Below, in pieces: positions 1-6,158 of a stretch of 13,264 nucleotides of DNA. The notes beneath the pieces are model-generated. The model was not told the origin of the DNA. It ran no database searches and was given only the letters and a program-made list of their open reading frames with translations. Source of the DNA: JANLTP01 sp031363055 (GTDB lineage Bacteria > Pseudomonadota > Gammaproteobacteria > Burkholderiales > Burkholderiaceae_E); the NCBI GenBank assembly GCA_031363055.1, contig JANLTP010000015.1:1-13264 (forward strand). Direction: 5' to 3'. Each line of letters begins with the position of its first letter. The stretch's first letter is position 1. The translations under genes and the position numbers were made by a program.

Positions 1-252
1 GCCCTCGTTGAGCTCGAAAACCGCCTTGCCCGACTCGAAATTGGATCGTTTGAGCAGCCCCGCCTGCTCAAACTGGGTCAGCACGCGATAAACCGTCGCC
101 AAGCCGACATCCTCATTGACGGCCAGCAACTCGCGATAAACGTCCTCGGCGCTCATATGGCGCTGGCGGCCCGAATGAAAAATATCGAGCACCTTGAGCC
201 TCGGCAACGTCGCCTTCAGACCGGTATTCTTCAGGTTTGCGGTATCCGTCAT
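1..252 (-). CDS. fur: Fur, ferric uptake regulator (N-terminal 84 codons, cut by window edge)
   Basis: Fur is a dimeric iron-sensing repressor that, with Fe2+ bound, shuts off iron-uptake genes. The visible part begins MTDTANLKNTGLKATLPRLK and continues through SAEDVYRELL, GLATVYRVLTQFEQAGL and NFESGKAVFELNEG. This tracks E. coli Fur closely across the winged-helix DNA-binding domain, including the GLATVYRVL recognition helix at about residues 50-58. The reading frame is open to base 1, so the metal-binding dimerisation domain lies outside the window. The ATG at 252-250 is preceded by an AGGG Shine-Dalgarno about 8 nt upstream. It is divergent from bamE, an arrangement known in pseudomonads and xanthomonads. 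I saw no convincing Fur box for autoregulation. Confidence 0.96.
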   Translation of the reverse strand, partial: MTDTANLKNTGLKATLPRLKVLDIFHSGRQRHMSAEDVYRELLAVNEDVGLATVYRVLTQFEQAGLLKRSNFESGKAVFELNEG

Positions 253-325
253 GACAGCGCCCTAGGGTGAAACACGGGTGGAGCTTTATCATATCGGTTT
301 TGACGTAGCCTTTTTGCAAAATGCG
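253..325. promoter_or_regulatory. fur/bamE divergent intergenic region with candidate fur -10 element
   Basis: This 73-bp gap must hold the start signals of both genes. On the minus strand a TATGAT element (plus positions 288-293) matches the sigma-70 -10 consensus at 5 of 6 bases and would give fur a leader of about 30 nt. The nearest -35-like sequence, TTGCAA at 314-319, is 20 bp away, which is too far to be convincing. No good plus-strand promoter for bamE was found. The call is tentative. Confidence 0.3.
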
Positions 326-919
326 ATGAAATTCAACAAAACTCTGGCTCCAAATACTTTGACTACATCCACTTTGACTACTTCCCGCCTGGACCCGCGT
401 CGGCGTCCAGCCGTTGTCACGCGCCTCGCCCTTGGAGTGCTTGGCGGAGTTGTCGCGGCAATGGCCCTGAGTGCCTGTACCTCCAGTGACCCGGACCGCA
501 GTGGCCTGCTGGAGCCGTACCGCGCCAACCTGCCCCAAGGTAACTATGTGACCCAGGAAATGCTTCGCCAGGTCAGGCCCGGCATGAACCGGGATCAAGT
601 TCGATTCGCACTCGGATCGCCACTGTTGATGCAGGCCTTCCGGACTGATCGATGGGATTATGTCTACCGCTTTCAGCACGCCAGTGGACGGGCCGATGTG
701 CGCCGCGTCATCATCCGGTTTGCCGATGACAAGGTATCGATCATCGAATCGGATCAACTGCCGGTGCGCGATGACGCCGACGATCCGGCGCTGCCCGGCT
801 CGAAAGCCGCCATGGCAGCCGGCAATCGCAGCAGCGTTGGCACTGACGGTGGCCCGATCATCAGCAAACCGGCGCCCACCGCCCCGGAGCCTCGCAACGC
901 CGCCGAGTCGCGGCCGTGA
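326..919 (+). CDS. bamE: BamE outer-membrane assembly lipoprotein (SmpA/OmlA family)
   Basis: BamE is a small lipoprotein of the BAM complex, which inserts beta-barrel proteins into the outer membrane. From the ATG at 326 the product is 197 residues. A hydrophobic stretch (ALGVLGGVVAAMALSAC) ends in a lipobox, LSAC, with the lipidated cysteine at residue 51. The SmpA/OmlA fold follows from about 68 to 135, with NYVTQEMLRQVRPGMNRDQV, ALGSPLL and the RWDYVYRF strand. About 50 further residues are Pro/Ala/Asp-rich, so the protein is much longer than E. coli BamE (113 residues). The start is unsure: the segment before the hydrophobic core is unusually long and holds a duplicated TLTTS, and no Shine-Dalgarno precedes 326. 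An in-frame GTG at 278 has an AGGG about 10 nt upstream and would add 16 residues. The stop codon overlaps the dapB start. Confidence 0.88.
   Translation: MKFNKTLAPNTLTTSTLTTSRLDPRRRPAVVTRLALGVLGGVVAAMALSACTSSDPDRSGLLEPYRANLPQGNYVTQEMLRQVRPGMNRDQVRFALGSPLLMQAFRTDRWDYVYRFQHASGRADVRRVIIRFADDKVSIIESDQLPVRDDADDPALPGSKAAMAAGNRSSVGTDGGPIISKPAPTAPEPRNAAESRP
356..385 (+). repeat. 15-bp direct tandem duplication inside the 5' end of bamE
   Basis: Two adjacent 15-bp units, ACTTTGACTACATCC and ACTTTGACTACTTCC, differ at one base. In the bamE frame they encode TLTTS twice, in the segment ahead of the lipoprotein signal hydrophobic core. Each copy contains TTGACT, which looks like a -35 element, but no paired -10 was found. 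Confidence 0.8.
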
Positions 920-1734
920 CCAGCACCAACAAACTGCCGATCGCGATTGCCGGCGCCAGCGGCCGCATGGGCCGAATGCTGGCCGAGGCGGTCCTGGCCA
1001 GCGATGATTGTGCGATTGCGGCCGCCTTCGACCTACCCGGCAGCGCCAGTATCGGCCGTGATGTCGGTGAATCGCTGGGCGTTCATACGGGCATAGCGGT
1101 TGCCGATGACCCGGAACAGGTGCTGCGCCGAGGGCAGATCCTGATTGACTTCACCCGCCCCGAGGGTAGCCTCAATCACTTGCAACTGGCCAGTCGCCTG
1201 GGCGTCAAGATGGTGCTCGGAACCACTGGTTTCGACGACGCAGCGCGACTCGCCATCAAAGCGACGGCGACCCAAACTGCCATTGTGTTTGCGCCCAACA
1301 TGAGCGTCGGCGTCAATGCAACGTTGAAGATTCTCGAGCTCGCGGCCAGGCTTTTATCGAGCGGCTACGACATCGAGGTCATCGAAGCGCACCATAAACA
1401 CAAGGTCGACGCCCCCTCAGGCACGGCGTTGAAGATGGGTGAAGTCATCGCAAAGGCGCTTGGCCGCGATCTCGATCGTGACGGTGTGTTCAGTCGTCAC
1501 GGCCACACCGGCGAGCGCGGCGAACGGCAGATCGGCTTCTCCGCCATTCGCGGCGGCGATATTGTCGGCGACCATACCGTCTTGTTTGCCGGTATGGGCG
1601 AGCGCATCGAGATCACACACCGAAGCACTAGCCGCAGTAATTACGCGCAAGGCAGTCTGCGCGCCAGCCGGTTTCTGGCTAGCCGCGAAATCGGCCTCTT
1701 TGACATGCAGGATGTGCTCGCCGAACGCGCGTGA
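916..1734 (+). CDS. dapB: 4-hydroxy-tetrahydrodipicolinate reductase
   Basis: DapB reduces 4-hydroxy-tetrahydrodipicolinate to tetrahydrodipicolinate with NAD(P)H, a cytosolic step of the diaminopimelate/lysine pathway that feeds peptidoglycan. The 272-residue product has full family length. The N-terminal Rossmann fold shows IAGASGRMGRM (residues 11-21). GTTG at 102-105 and APNMS at 126-130 are the usual cofactor and active-site loops. The catalytic signature AHHKHKVDAPSGTA puts His159, His160 and Lys163 at the same numbers as in E. coli. The C-terminal end GLFDMQDVL is also typical. It starts with GTG inside the bamE stop (GTGA, 4-bp overlap), so translation is probably coupled to bamE. No carA follows, although many gammaproteobacteria have it there. 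Confidence 0.97.
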   Translation: MTSTNKLPIAIAGASGRMGRMLAEAVLASDDCAIAAAFDLPGSASIGRDVGESLGVHTGIAVADDPEQVLRRGQILIDFTRPEGSLNHLQLASRLGVKMVLGTTGFDDAARLAIKATATQTAIVFAPNMSVGVNATLKILELAARLLSSGYDIEVIEAHHKHKVDAPSGTALKMGEVIAKALGRDLDRDGVFSRHGHTGERGERQIGFSAIRGGDIVGDHTVLFAGMGERIEITHRSTSRSNYAQGSLRASRFLASREIGLFDMQDVLAERA

Positions 1735-1895
1735 TTTCCATCACATCGGCGAAAAACCGGTTCCTCCGATTCGACCGTTCGTCGGCCCCCGATGGCCTTC
1801 GACGGTGGTTTCGCTAGCGTCTGTAGATCGGCGCCTATGTAATCCGCTGCAACAAGAAATTGAACCCCGCCAGGGAATGGTCATGAAGACAAAAC

Positions 1896-2468
1896 GTGCG
1901 GGTCAAACACTTAAAGCAGGTACTTTTAGCTTCCATCGCGGCCAGTTTCCTGACTGCGCCCGCGCAAGCCGAACCGCTCGAACCCACCGTGGTGGCCGAA
2001 GCGACCAAACTGATCAACAACATTCGTAACAAACTCGATTCATGTGGGGAAGAGGGGATGCTGAGTAACCAGGGAACTCAGCGTGTTGCACTGGCAGTGA
2101 CCAAACCCAGGCCGATGTTGGCATGGAGCCCAAGGTTGGCCACGATAGCGCAACAGCATGCAAAGGCGATGGCCGAGCAAAATTTCTTTGATCACATAGA
2201 CCCGCAAGGTCGCTCAGTGGGCCAACGTGCCTCCGAAAGTGGCTACCGCTGGCGTGTGGTCGGCGAAAATCTTGCTGCCGGCCATGATTCGATAGGGGAT
2301 GCAGTGCGCGGTTGGCTGTTGTCAACCGGGCACTGCAAGAACCTGATCGATGATCGCTTCACCGAATTCGGTATTGCAAGGGTGCAGAGCAATAACCTGC
2401 TCGACCCGTACGGTTCTTACTGGGTCATGGTCGCCGGCCGGCCACAAATGAGTGATCCGGCCAAGTGA
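1896..2468 (+). CDS. Secreted CAP/SCP-domain protein (YkwD-like)
   Basis: This is a 190-residue exported protein of the CAP (SCP/PR-1) superfamily; the role of bacterial members is mostly unknown. A Sec signal peptide (basic start, then VLLASIAASFLTAPAQA) should be cut after Ala25. The CAP domain covers about residues 35-183. The expected polar cavity residues are present: His100 in NFFDH, Glu124 in GENLA and His146 in STGHCKNLI, with the final strand YWVMVAGRP. Cys50 and Cys147 could form a disulfide in the periplasm. GTG at 1896 is the only usable start, because an in-frame TGA lies at 1884-1886; the ribosome site is weak. An ATG beginning MKTKR sits at 1883 in another frame, so a one-base error near 1885-1900 cannot be excluded. 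The last codons form the first unit of the 13-bp repeat that follows. Confidence 0.88.
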   Translation: MRVKHLKQVLLASIAASFLTAPAQAEPLEPTVVAEATKLINNIRNKLDSCGEEGMLSNQGTQRVALAVTKPRPMLAWSPRLATIAQQHAKAMAEQNFFDHIDPQGRSVGQRASESGYRWRVVGENLAAGHDSIGDAVRGWLLSTGHCKNLIDDRFTEFGIARVQSNNLLDPYGSYWVMVAGRPQMSDPAK

Positions 2469-2555
2469 TCTCAATAGGTGATCTGTACAAGCGATCCGAG
2501 TGAGTGATCAGTACGAATGATCTGAACAAGTGGTTTGAAAACGTAGACGGTCAAA
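2452..2555. repeat. 13-bp degenerate tandem repeat with phased GATC sites
   Basis: Seven consecutive 13-bp units begin at 2452, 2465, 2478, 2491, 2504, 2517 and 2530, with a possible decayed eighth at 2543. Examples are GTGATCTGTACAA, GTGATCAGTACGA and ATGATCTGAACAA; a rough consensus is GTGATCTGWACAA. The period is exactly 13 bp with no insertions. Units one to six each keep GATC at the same position, giving six GATC sites at 13-bp steps. The array starts within the last codons of the CAP gene and reaches the stop codon of the convergent tldE-like gene. Because 13 is not a multiple of 3 and stops are frequent, it is not coding beyond the CAP terminus. Its function is unknown. Confidence 0.9.
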
Positions 2556-3903
2556 GGGTAAAGCGCATGGCACGAATCAGCGCTGATGGCGCCAGGGTGG
2601 CCGACGAGCTGCGCCAGTCATAGCTGCTCAGATTGGGCAATCGCGCCGGCTCGACGCCCAACGCTTGCAACTCGCTGCCCAGCAAGTTGAACAAGGAATC
2701 ATCGAAGCGCATTGGCACGATCGGCGCGACCCATTGGCCGTCTTCGACCCAGAAGCTCGCAAAGCGCGTCATGCCGGTGACCCGCGCGTTGCTACGGTCC
2801 GAAAAGTTCAGATACCAGAGATTGCTGATGGCAAGTCCTGTGCCCAAAGCCGATAGCTCATCGGCCGCCAGCAATGAGCCACCTTGCATCGACAGCGCCG
2901 CCGGCCCTTCGTCATTACTCGCACCATTGGGCTCAATGCCAAACTCGCGGCCGGTTCGCGGTGAACAAAACCAATCCGCCGCGCGACCCGCGCGAATCAA
3001 TTCGGTCGCGATCGGCCGCACGAAGCCATCGGCCTGAAAGCGCGGCGCTGGAATCTGGCGCAGGTCTTCGCCCAGGTTCATGAGGCTGCTCAACTGTACT
3101 TCTCCGGCGCGCAATTTCGCGAGCGGCGATTGACCGGTCAGTTGGCTGCGCGCCGAGAAGCCGCCCCAGCACATCATCTCGACGAGTTCCGCCAGTGCTG
3201 CAGGCGCCAGCAACGCGCGATAGCTGCCCGGCGCCAACACCTTCGGCGTGCGATAGAGGACCTCAAGTTTAAGCAACGAATCCTGGATCGAAGCCCGCAC
3301 CGTTTCGCGGCTGAAGACATCGCCGGACAAGGTCGCCTTGACGGCTTTGTCGCGCCGCTGATGCGTCGCGTCGCTGCGCGCATAGAGGGAGTAATCGAGC
3401 GACCACTGGCAGCGCTCGAAATAATGTCTGGCGCCCAGACTGCTCCACAATCCGCAGGCCATCGGTCCACCCATGTAGGCACCGACCAAATCATGACCTT
3501 CGGCCTCTTGTTGAACGGCTTGCACCAATACGTGCGGCTCGACGAGCGTCGATGATTCACTATCCGTCGATTCCGAAGCCGCTGTATTGACCAACAGATG
3601 CGGGTCTTCCGGGGCATCGGCAATGCCGGCCAACAATTCGCGAAGCGCGTCTTTAACAAGAGCGGCATCGTCGTCCGTGTTACCAGTCAGCGCCAGTTGC
3701 AGCAGCGCCACTTTTTTACCCTGAATCAATCGCAGATCGGCACCGTGGCGCTCGACGGTACCCGCTTGGCGAAGTTGGCCGTGATTAAAACGCACAAAGT
3801 CGCTGCGCTCGGCACGCCATTGCACGAACAGCAGATTGCCCGACAGCATCGCGCGCTGCGACTGCAGCACCGTGACGAGATGATCAAAATAAAGTTCGAA
3901 CAT
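2551..3903 (-). CDS. TldE/PmbA-family protein (metalloprotease partner subunit)
   Basis: TldE/PmbA proteins pair with TldD to form a heterodimeric protease; in E. coli the complex matures microcin B17 and degrades the CcdA antitoxin. The product from ATG 3903 is 450 residues, the normal TldE length. The C-terminal half shows the family layout: EFGIEPNG, GTGLAISNLWYLNFSD, ARVTGMTRFASFWVEDGQW and a last segment around PMRFDDSLFNLLG. No HExxxH zinc motif is present, as expected for the non-catalytic TldE side. I chose the ATG at 3903 rather than a longer frame reaching 4086, because it starts 16 bp after the tldD-like stop, has a GAGGG Shine-Dalgarno, and the extension would overlap tldD and is rich in Arg and Cys. 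The substrate is unknown. Confidence 0.85.
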   Translation of the reverse strand: MFELYFDHLVTVLQSQRAMLSGNLLFVQWRAERSDFVRFNHGQLRQAGTVERHGADLRLIQGKKVALLQLALTGNTDDDAALVKDALRELLAGIADAPEDPHLLVNTAASESTDSESSTLVEPHVLVQAVQQEAEGHDLVGAYMGGPMACGLWSSLGARHYFERCQWSLDYSLYARSDATHQRRDKAVKATLSGDVFSRETVRASIQDSLLKLEVLYRTPKVLAPGSYRALLAPAALAELVEMMCWGGFSARSQLTGQSPLAKLRAGEVQLSSLMNLGEDLRQIPAPRFQADGFVRPIATELIRAGRAADWFCSPRTGREFGIEPNGASNDEGPAALSMQGGSLLAADELSALGTGLAISNLWYLNFSDRSNARVTGMTRFASFWVEDGQWVAPIVPMRFDDSLFNLLGSELQALGVEPARLPNLSSYDWRSSSATLAPSALIRAMRFTL

Positions 3904-3919
3904 CAGGCCCTCGATACTC

Positions 3920-5419
3920 CTACGCTCCGAACACTTCGACATCGCGAAACAGGCACATCGGTGAGCGGTGTCCGACGCGGATGACCTGACCCGGTTCGCC
4001 CTTGCCACAGTAGGGCGTGCCGTGAATCTGCAGCGTCGAGGGTGCGCCGACAGCAGCCAGGTTACGCCAGAAACTCGCTGATACACCGCGATAGTTCGGA
4101 TTGCGAACCACTTCTGCCAATTCGCCGTTGCGAATCATTTGCGCCCATTCGCAACCGAACTGGAACTTGTTGCGTGAATCATCGATTGACCAGGATGCAT
4201 TAGTGCGCATCAACACTCCGCGTTTCATCTGGGCAATCAATTGACGCTCGGATTGATCGCCCGCCTCGACGTTGATATTGGCCATCCGGTCAATGGTAGG
4301 TCGGTACCAGGCGCAAGCGCGGGCATTGGCCACACTGTCCAGCGCGAACCCGAGCGTTTGAGCGCGGCGCGTCGACAGTGGCGCGCCCAAGGGTCGCTTG
4401 AGCACACCGGCCTCGATCAGCAGTCGGCGTTCGGCGAGTGTTCCGTCATCATCAACCGCATATGAAGCGAGCTCGCCCGGCACCGAAGGATCAAAGCTGA
4501 CATTCAGGAGCGGTGAGCCGTATTGATAATGGCCGAACATATCGAGTGTCACAAAACTGGTGCCGGCGAAGTTGCGCTCGTCACCAAGGATCCGGTCCAG
4601 CTCGAGCGGATGACCGATCGATTCATGAATTTGCAACATCATCTGATCCGGCGCCAGCAACAGATCCATGGTTTCCGACGGGCAATTATCCGCCGCTACC
4701 AACTGCAGAGCCTCAGCCGCAATGCGCGCGCCCTGCCCTGCCAAGGTGCTTGCCAGCGAATCGATCGATTCGCCCTGGCGGCAGATGCCGTTGTACTGCC
4801 CACCGCTGCTTCGCGTTTGGGTCACGCCTTGATGCTGCGCGGTCACTTCGAGCGATGACTCGAGAAAACTGAACTGCTGTCGGGCCACGAGTTCGCCATT
4901 CCAGTACAGCAACTCCTCACGCTCGGTCAATTGCACGCTCGCCAAACGATTGACGATCGTCGAATCCCCGTTCATCGCATCGGATTCGCGACGCAACACT
5001 TCGATGACCGACGCGCGTTGCCGGGCATCCAATGGCGCCTGCTCGTGCGGTTCGGGCGACGTCGACCTCGACAAGGTCCCGAAATTCAACTGGCGTGCGG
5101 TTGGCTTCGGCAGCTCGATGTCTTTGAAGAGGCCCGAATGGTCGCAGATTTTTGCCCAATCGAGGGCGCACTGCGCCGCCGTACTGAGACCCTGTGCGCT
5201 CAGATCGGCGGTAGCGGCATAACCAATACCCTTTCGCCAGTAGGCGGTCAACATGACGCCCTGCTCGCGCTGCTGCGCACCGGGAAGCAAAACGCCTCGC
5301 ACAATCGCAAGGCGCTCGCTGCGGTCACTCAACCAGCGGACCGAGAGATCGGCATCGGCCAGACGTAAGCCGACCAGGCGATCCTGAAAGTGGCCGGTGT
5401 TCAGTGTTTGTTGACCCAC
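3920..5419 (-). CDS. TldD-family zinc metalloprotease
   Basis: This 499-residue protein is the catalytic member of the TldD/TldE pair. The zinc signature is HESIGHPLELDRILG at about residues 265-279 (HExxxH), followed by ERNFAGTSF. A C-terminal cysteine, Cys471 in GTPYCGKGEPGQ, sits where TldD supplies a further zinc ligand. The HESIGHPLE form marks a subfamily different from the canonical E. coli TldD motif, so this may be a paralogue and I give no symbol. It starts with GTG inside the end of the parA-like gene (19-bp overlap) and has no strong ribosome site of its own, which suggests translational coupling. The tldE-like gene follows after 16 bp, so both subunits should be made together. 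The physiological substrate cannot be read from the sequence. Confidence 0.88.
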   Translation of the reverse strand: MGQQTLNTGHFQDRLVGLRLADADLSVRWLSDRSERLAIVRGVLLPGAQQREQGVMLTAYWRKGIGYAATADLSAQGLSTAAQCALDWAKICDHSGLFKDIELPKPTARQLNFGTLSRSTSPEPHEQAPLDARQRASVIEVLRRESDAMNGDSTIVNRLASVQLTEREELLYWNGELVARQQFSFLESSLEVTAQHQGVTQTRSSGGQYNGICRQGESIDSLASTLAGQGARIAAEALQLVAADNCPSETMDLLLAPDQMMLQIHESIGHPLELDRILGDERNFAGTSFVTLDMFGHYQYGSPLLNVSFDPSVPGELASYAVDDDGTLAERRLLIEAGVLKRPLGAPLSTRRAQTLGFALDSVANARACAWYRPTIDRMANINVEAGDQSERQLIAQMKRGVLMRTNASWSIDDSRNKFQFGCEWAQMIRNGELAEVVRNPNYRGVSASFWRNLAAVGAPSTLQIHGTPYCGKGEPGQVIRVGHRSPMCLFRDVEVFGA

Positions 5420-6030
5420 TCGATCAGCGGTTCCCAGGTCTGACGATCTTTCTGAACGCGCACTGCCGGCACGTCGAACAGCGTCAATCCGTGGGCCGCC
5501 AGTTGCACGTAGTTTTGAGTGTCTCGAAGATAGCCGGCAACCGGCAATCCGAGGCCGTTGACGAACCGCGCTAACTCTTCGGAAGCGCGGGTGCGGGTGT
5601 CGACCCGCATGCCGACAATTCCGACGGTATCCTCAAAGACCTTGCCATTTTTGAATTCAGCGCGCAACTCCTCCAGGAAGTGTTGGGTGGCACGAACATC
5701 AAACATGGACGGAGTCAACGGCACCAAAATACGGTCAGCGACCCGAACAATATCAGCCAACCGCTTGCCGTTGATCTGAGCCGGGGTATCGAGTATGACA
5801 TGAGTCACGCCCTTGGGTGGACGTGCGACATCACCACCAGCGACGTCCCAAGTTTCGATCGGTGCGACTCCGTTCGGGCGAGTATCGAGCCAATATTTGG
5901 CAGACTGCTGACGATCAACATCGCCCAACATGGTCCGTTGATTATTGGCTGCGAAGAAACCCGCAAGATTGGTGGCCAGGGTAGTCTTGCCCACACCGCC
6001 TTTTGGATTTACAACAGCAACGACCGGCAT
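5401..6030 (-). CDS. ParA/MinD-family Walker-type ATPase (orphan)
   Basis: A 209-residue ATPase of the ParA superfamily, whose members position plasmids, chromosomes or large protein complexes by ATP-dependent dimerisation on DNA or membrane. The deviant Walker A box NPKGGVGKTTLATN lies at residues 8-21, with the signature lysine Lys10 and Lys15. GDVDRQQSAKYW follows as the A' region, and VILDTP is Walker B. There is no N-terminal helix-turn-helix and no parB neighbour or obvious parS site, so it is an orphan, short-form ParA closer to the McdA/PpfA type than to a chromosomal ParA. A GGGAGG Shine-Dalgarno lies 6-7 nt before the ATG at 6030. It is the first gene of an apparent operon with the tldD-like and tldE-like genes, a link to peptidase function that I cannot explain from the sequence. 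Confidence 0.9.
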   Translation of the reverse strand: MPVVAVVNPKGGVGKTTLATNLAGFFAANNQRTMLGDVDRQQSAKYWLDTRPNGVAPIETWDVAGGDVARPPKGVTHVILDTPAQINGKRLADIVRVADRILVPLTPSMFDVRATQHFLEELRAEFKNGKVFEDTVGIVGMRVDTRTRASEELARFVNGLGLPVAGYLRDTQNYVQLAAHGLTLFDVPAVRVQKDRQTWEPLIEWVNKH

Positions 6031-6158
6031 TAAGGCCTCCCAAATCTGTGAAGATGATTATTGTCGGCGGATTTTACTCAATCGTTGCGCCCCGATGGCA
6101 CTCCTGGTCAAAATAATTGCTGAGGGTAAAAATATCGCGACACCGAACTACGGTCAGA

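Noticed and set aside
281..300. Possible Fur box in the fur-bamE gap (GATATGATAAAG on the minus strand)
   Set aside because: Only a short stretch resembles the 19-bp Fur consensus; the match is better explained by the TATGAT -10 element.
113..757. Open frame of 214 codons on the minus strand across fur and bamE
   Set aside because: It covers the true fur start and the bamE coding region in the wrong frames and has no recognisable domain.
1735..1895. Gap between dapB and the CAP gene
   Set aside because: Searched for a terminator, small RNA or clear promoter. Only a 4-bp stem near 1777-1789 and a weak TATGTAAT were found, neither strong enough to report.
2452..2555. CRISPR interpretation of the 13-bp repeats
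   Set aside because: Units are far too short, directly adjacent without unique spacers, and no cas genes are present.
3904..4086. N-terminal extension of the tldE-like protein to 4086
   Set aside because: The extra 61 residues overlap tldD, are Arg/Ser/Cys-rich and unlike the family, while ATG 3903 has a GAGGG ribosome site and gives normal length.
6031..6158. Gap between parA-like and btuB, checked for a btuB terminator and a parA promoter or parS site
   Set aside because: An ACCG/CGGT stem followed by ATTTTTA and a TAAAAT without a -35 are too weak. No parS-like palindrome was seen. Only the parA ribosome site is convincing.
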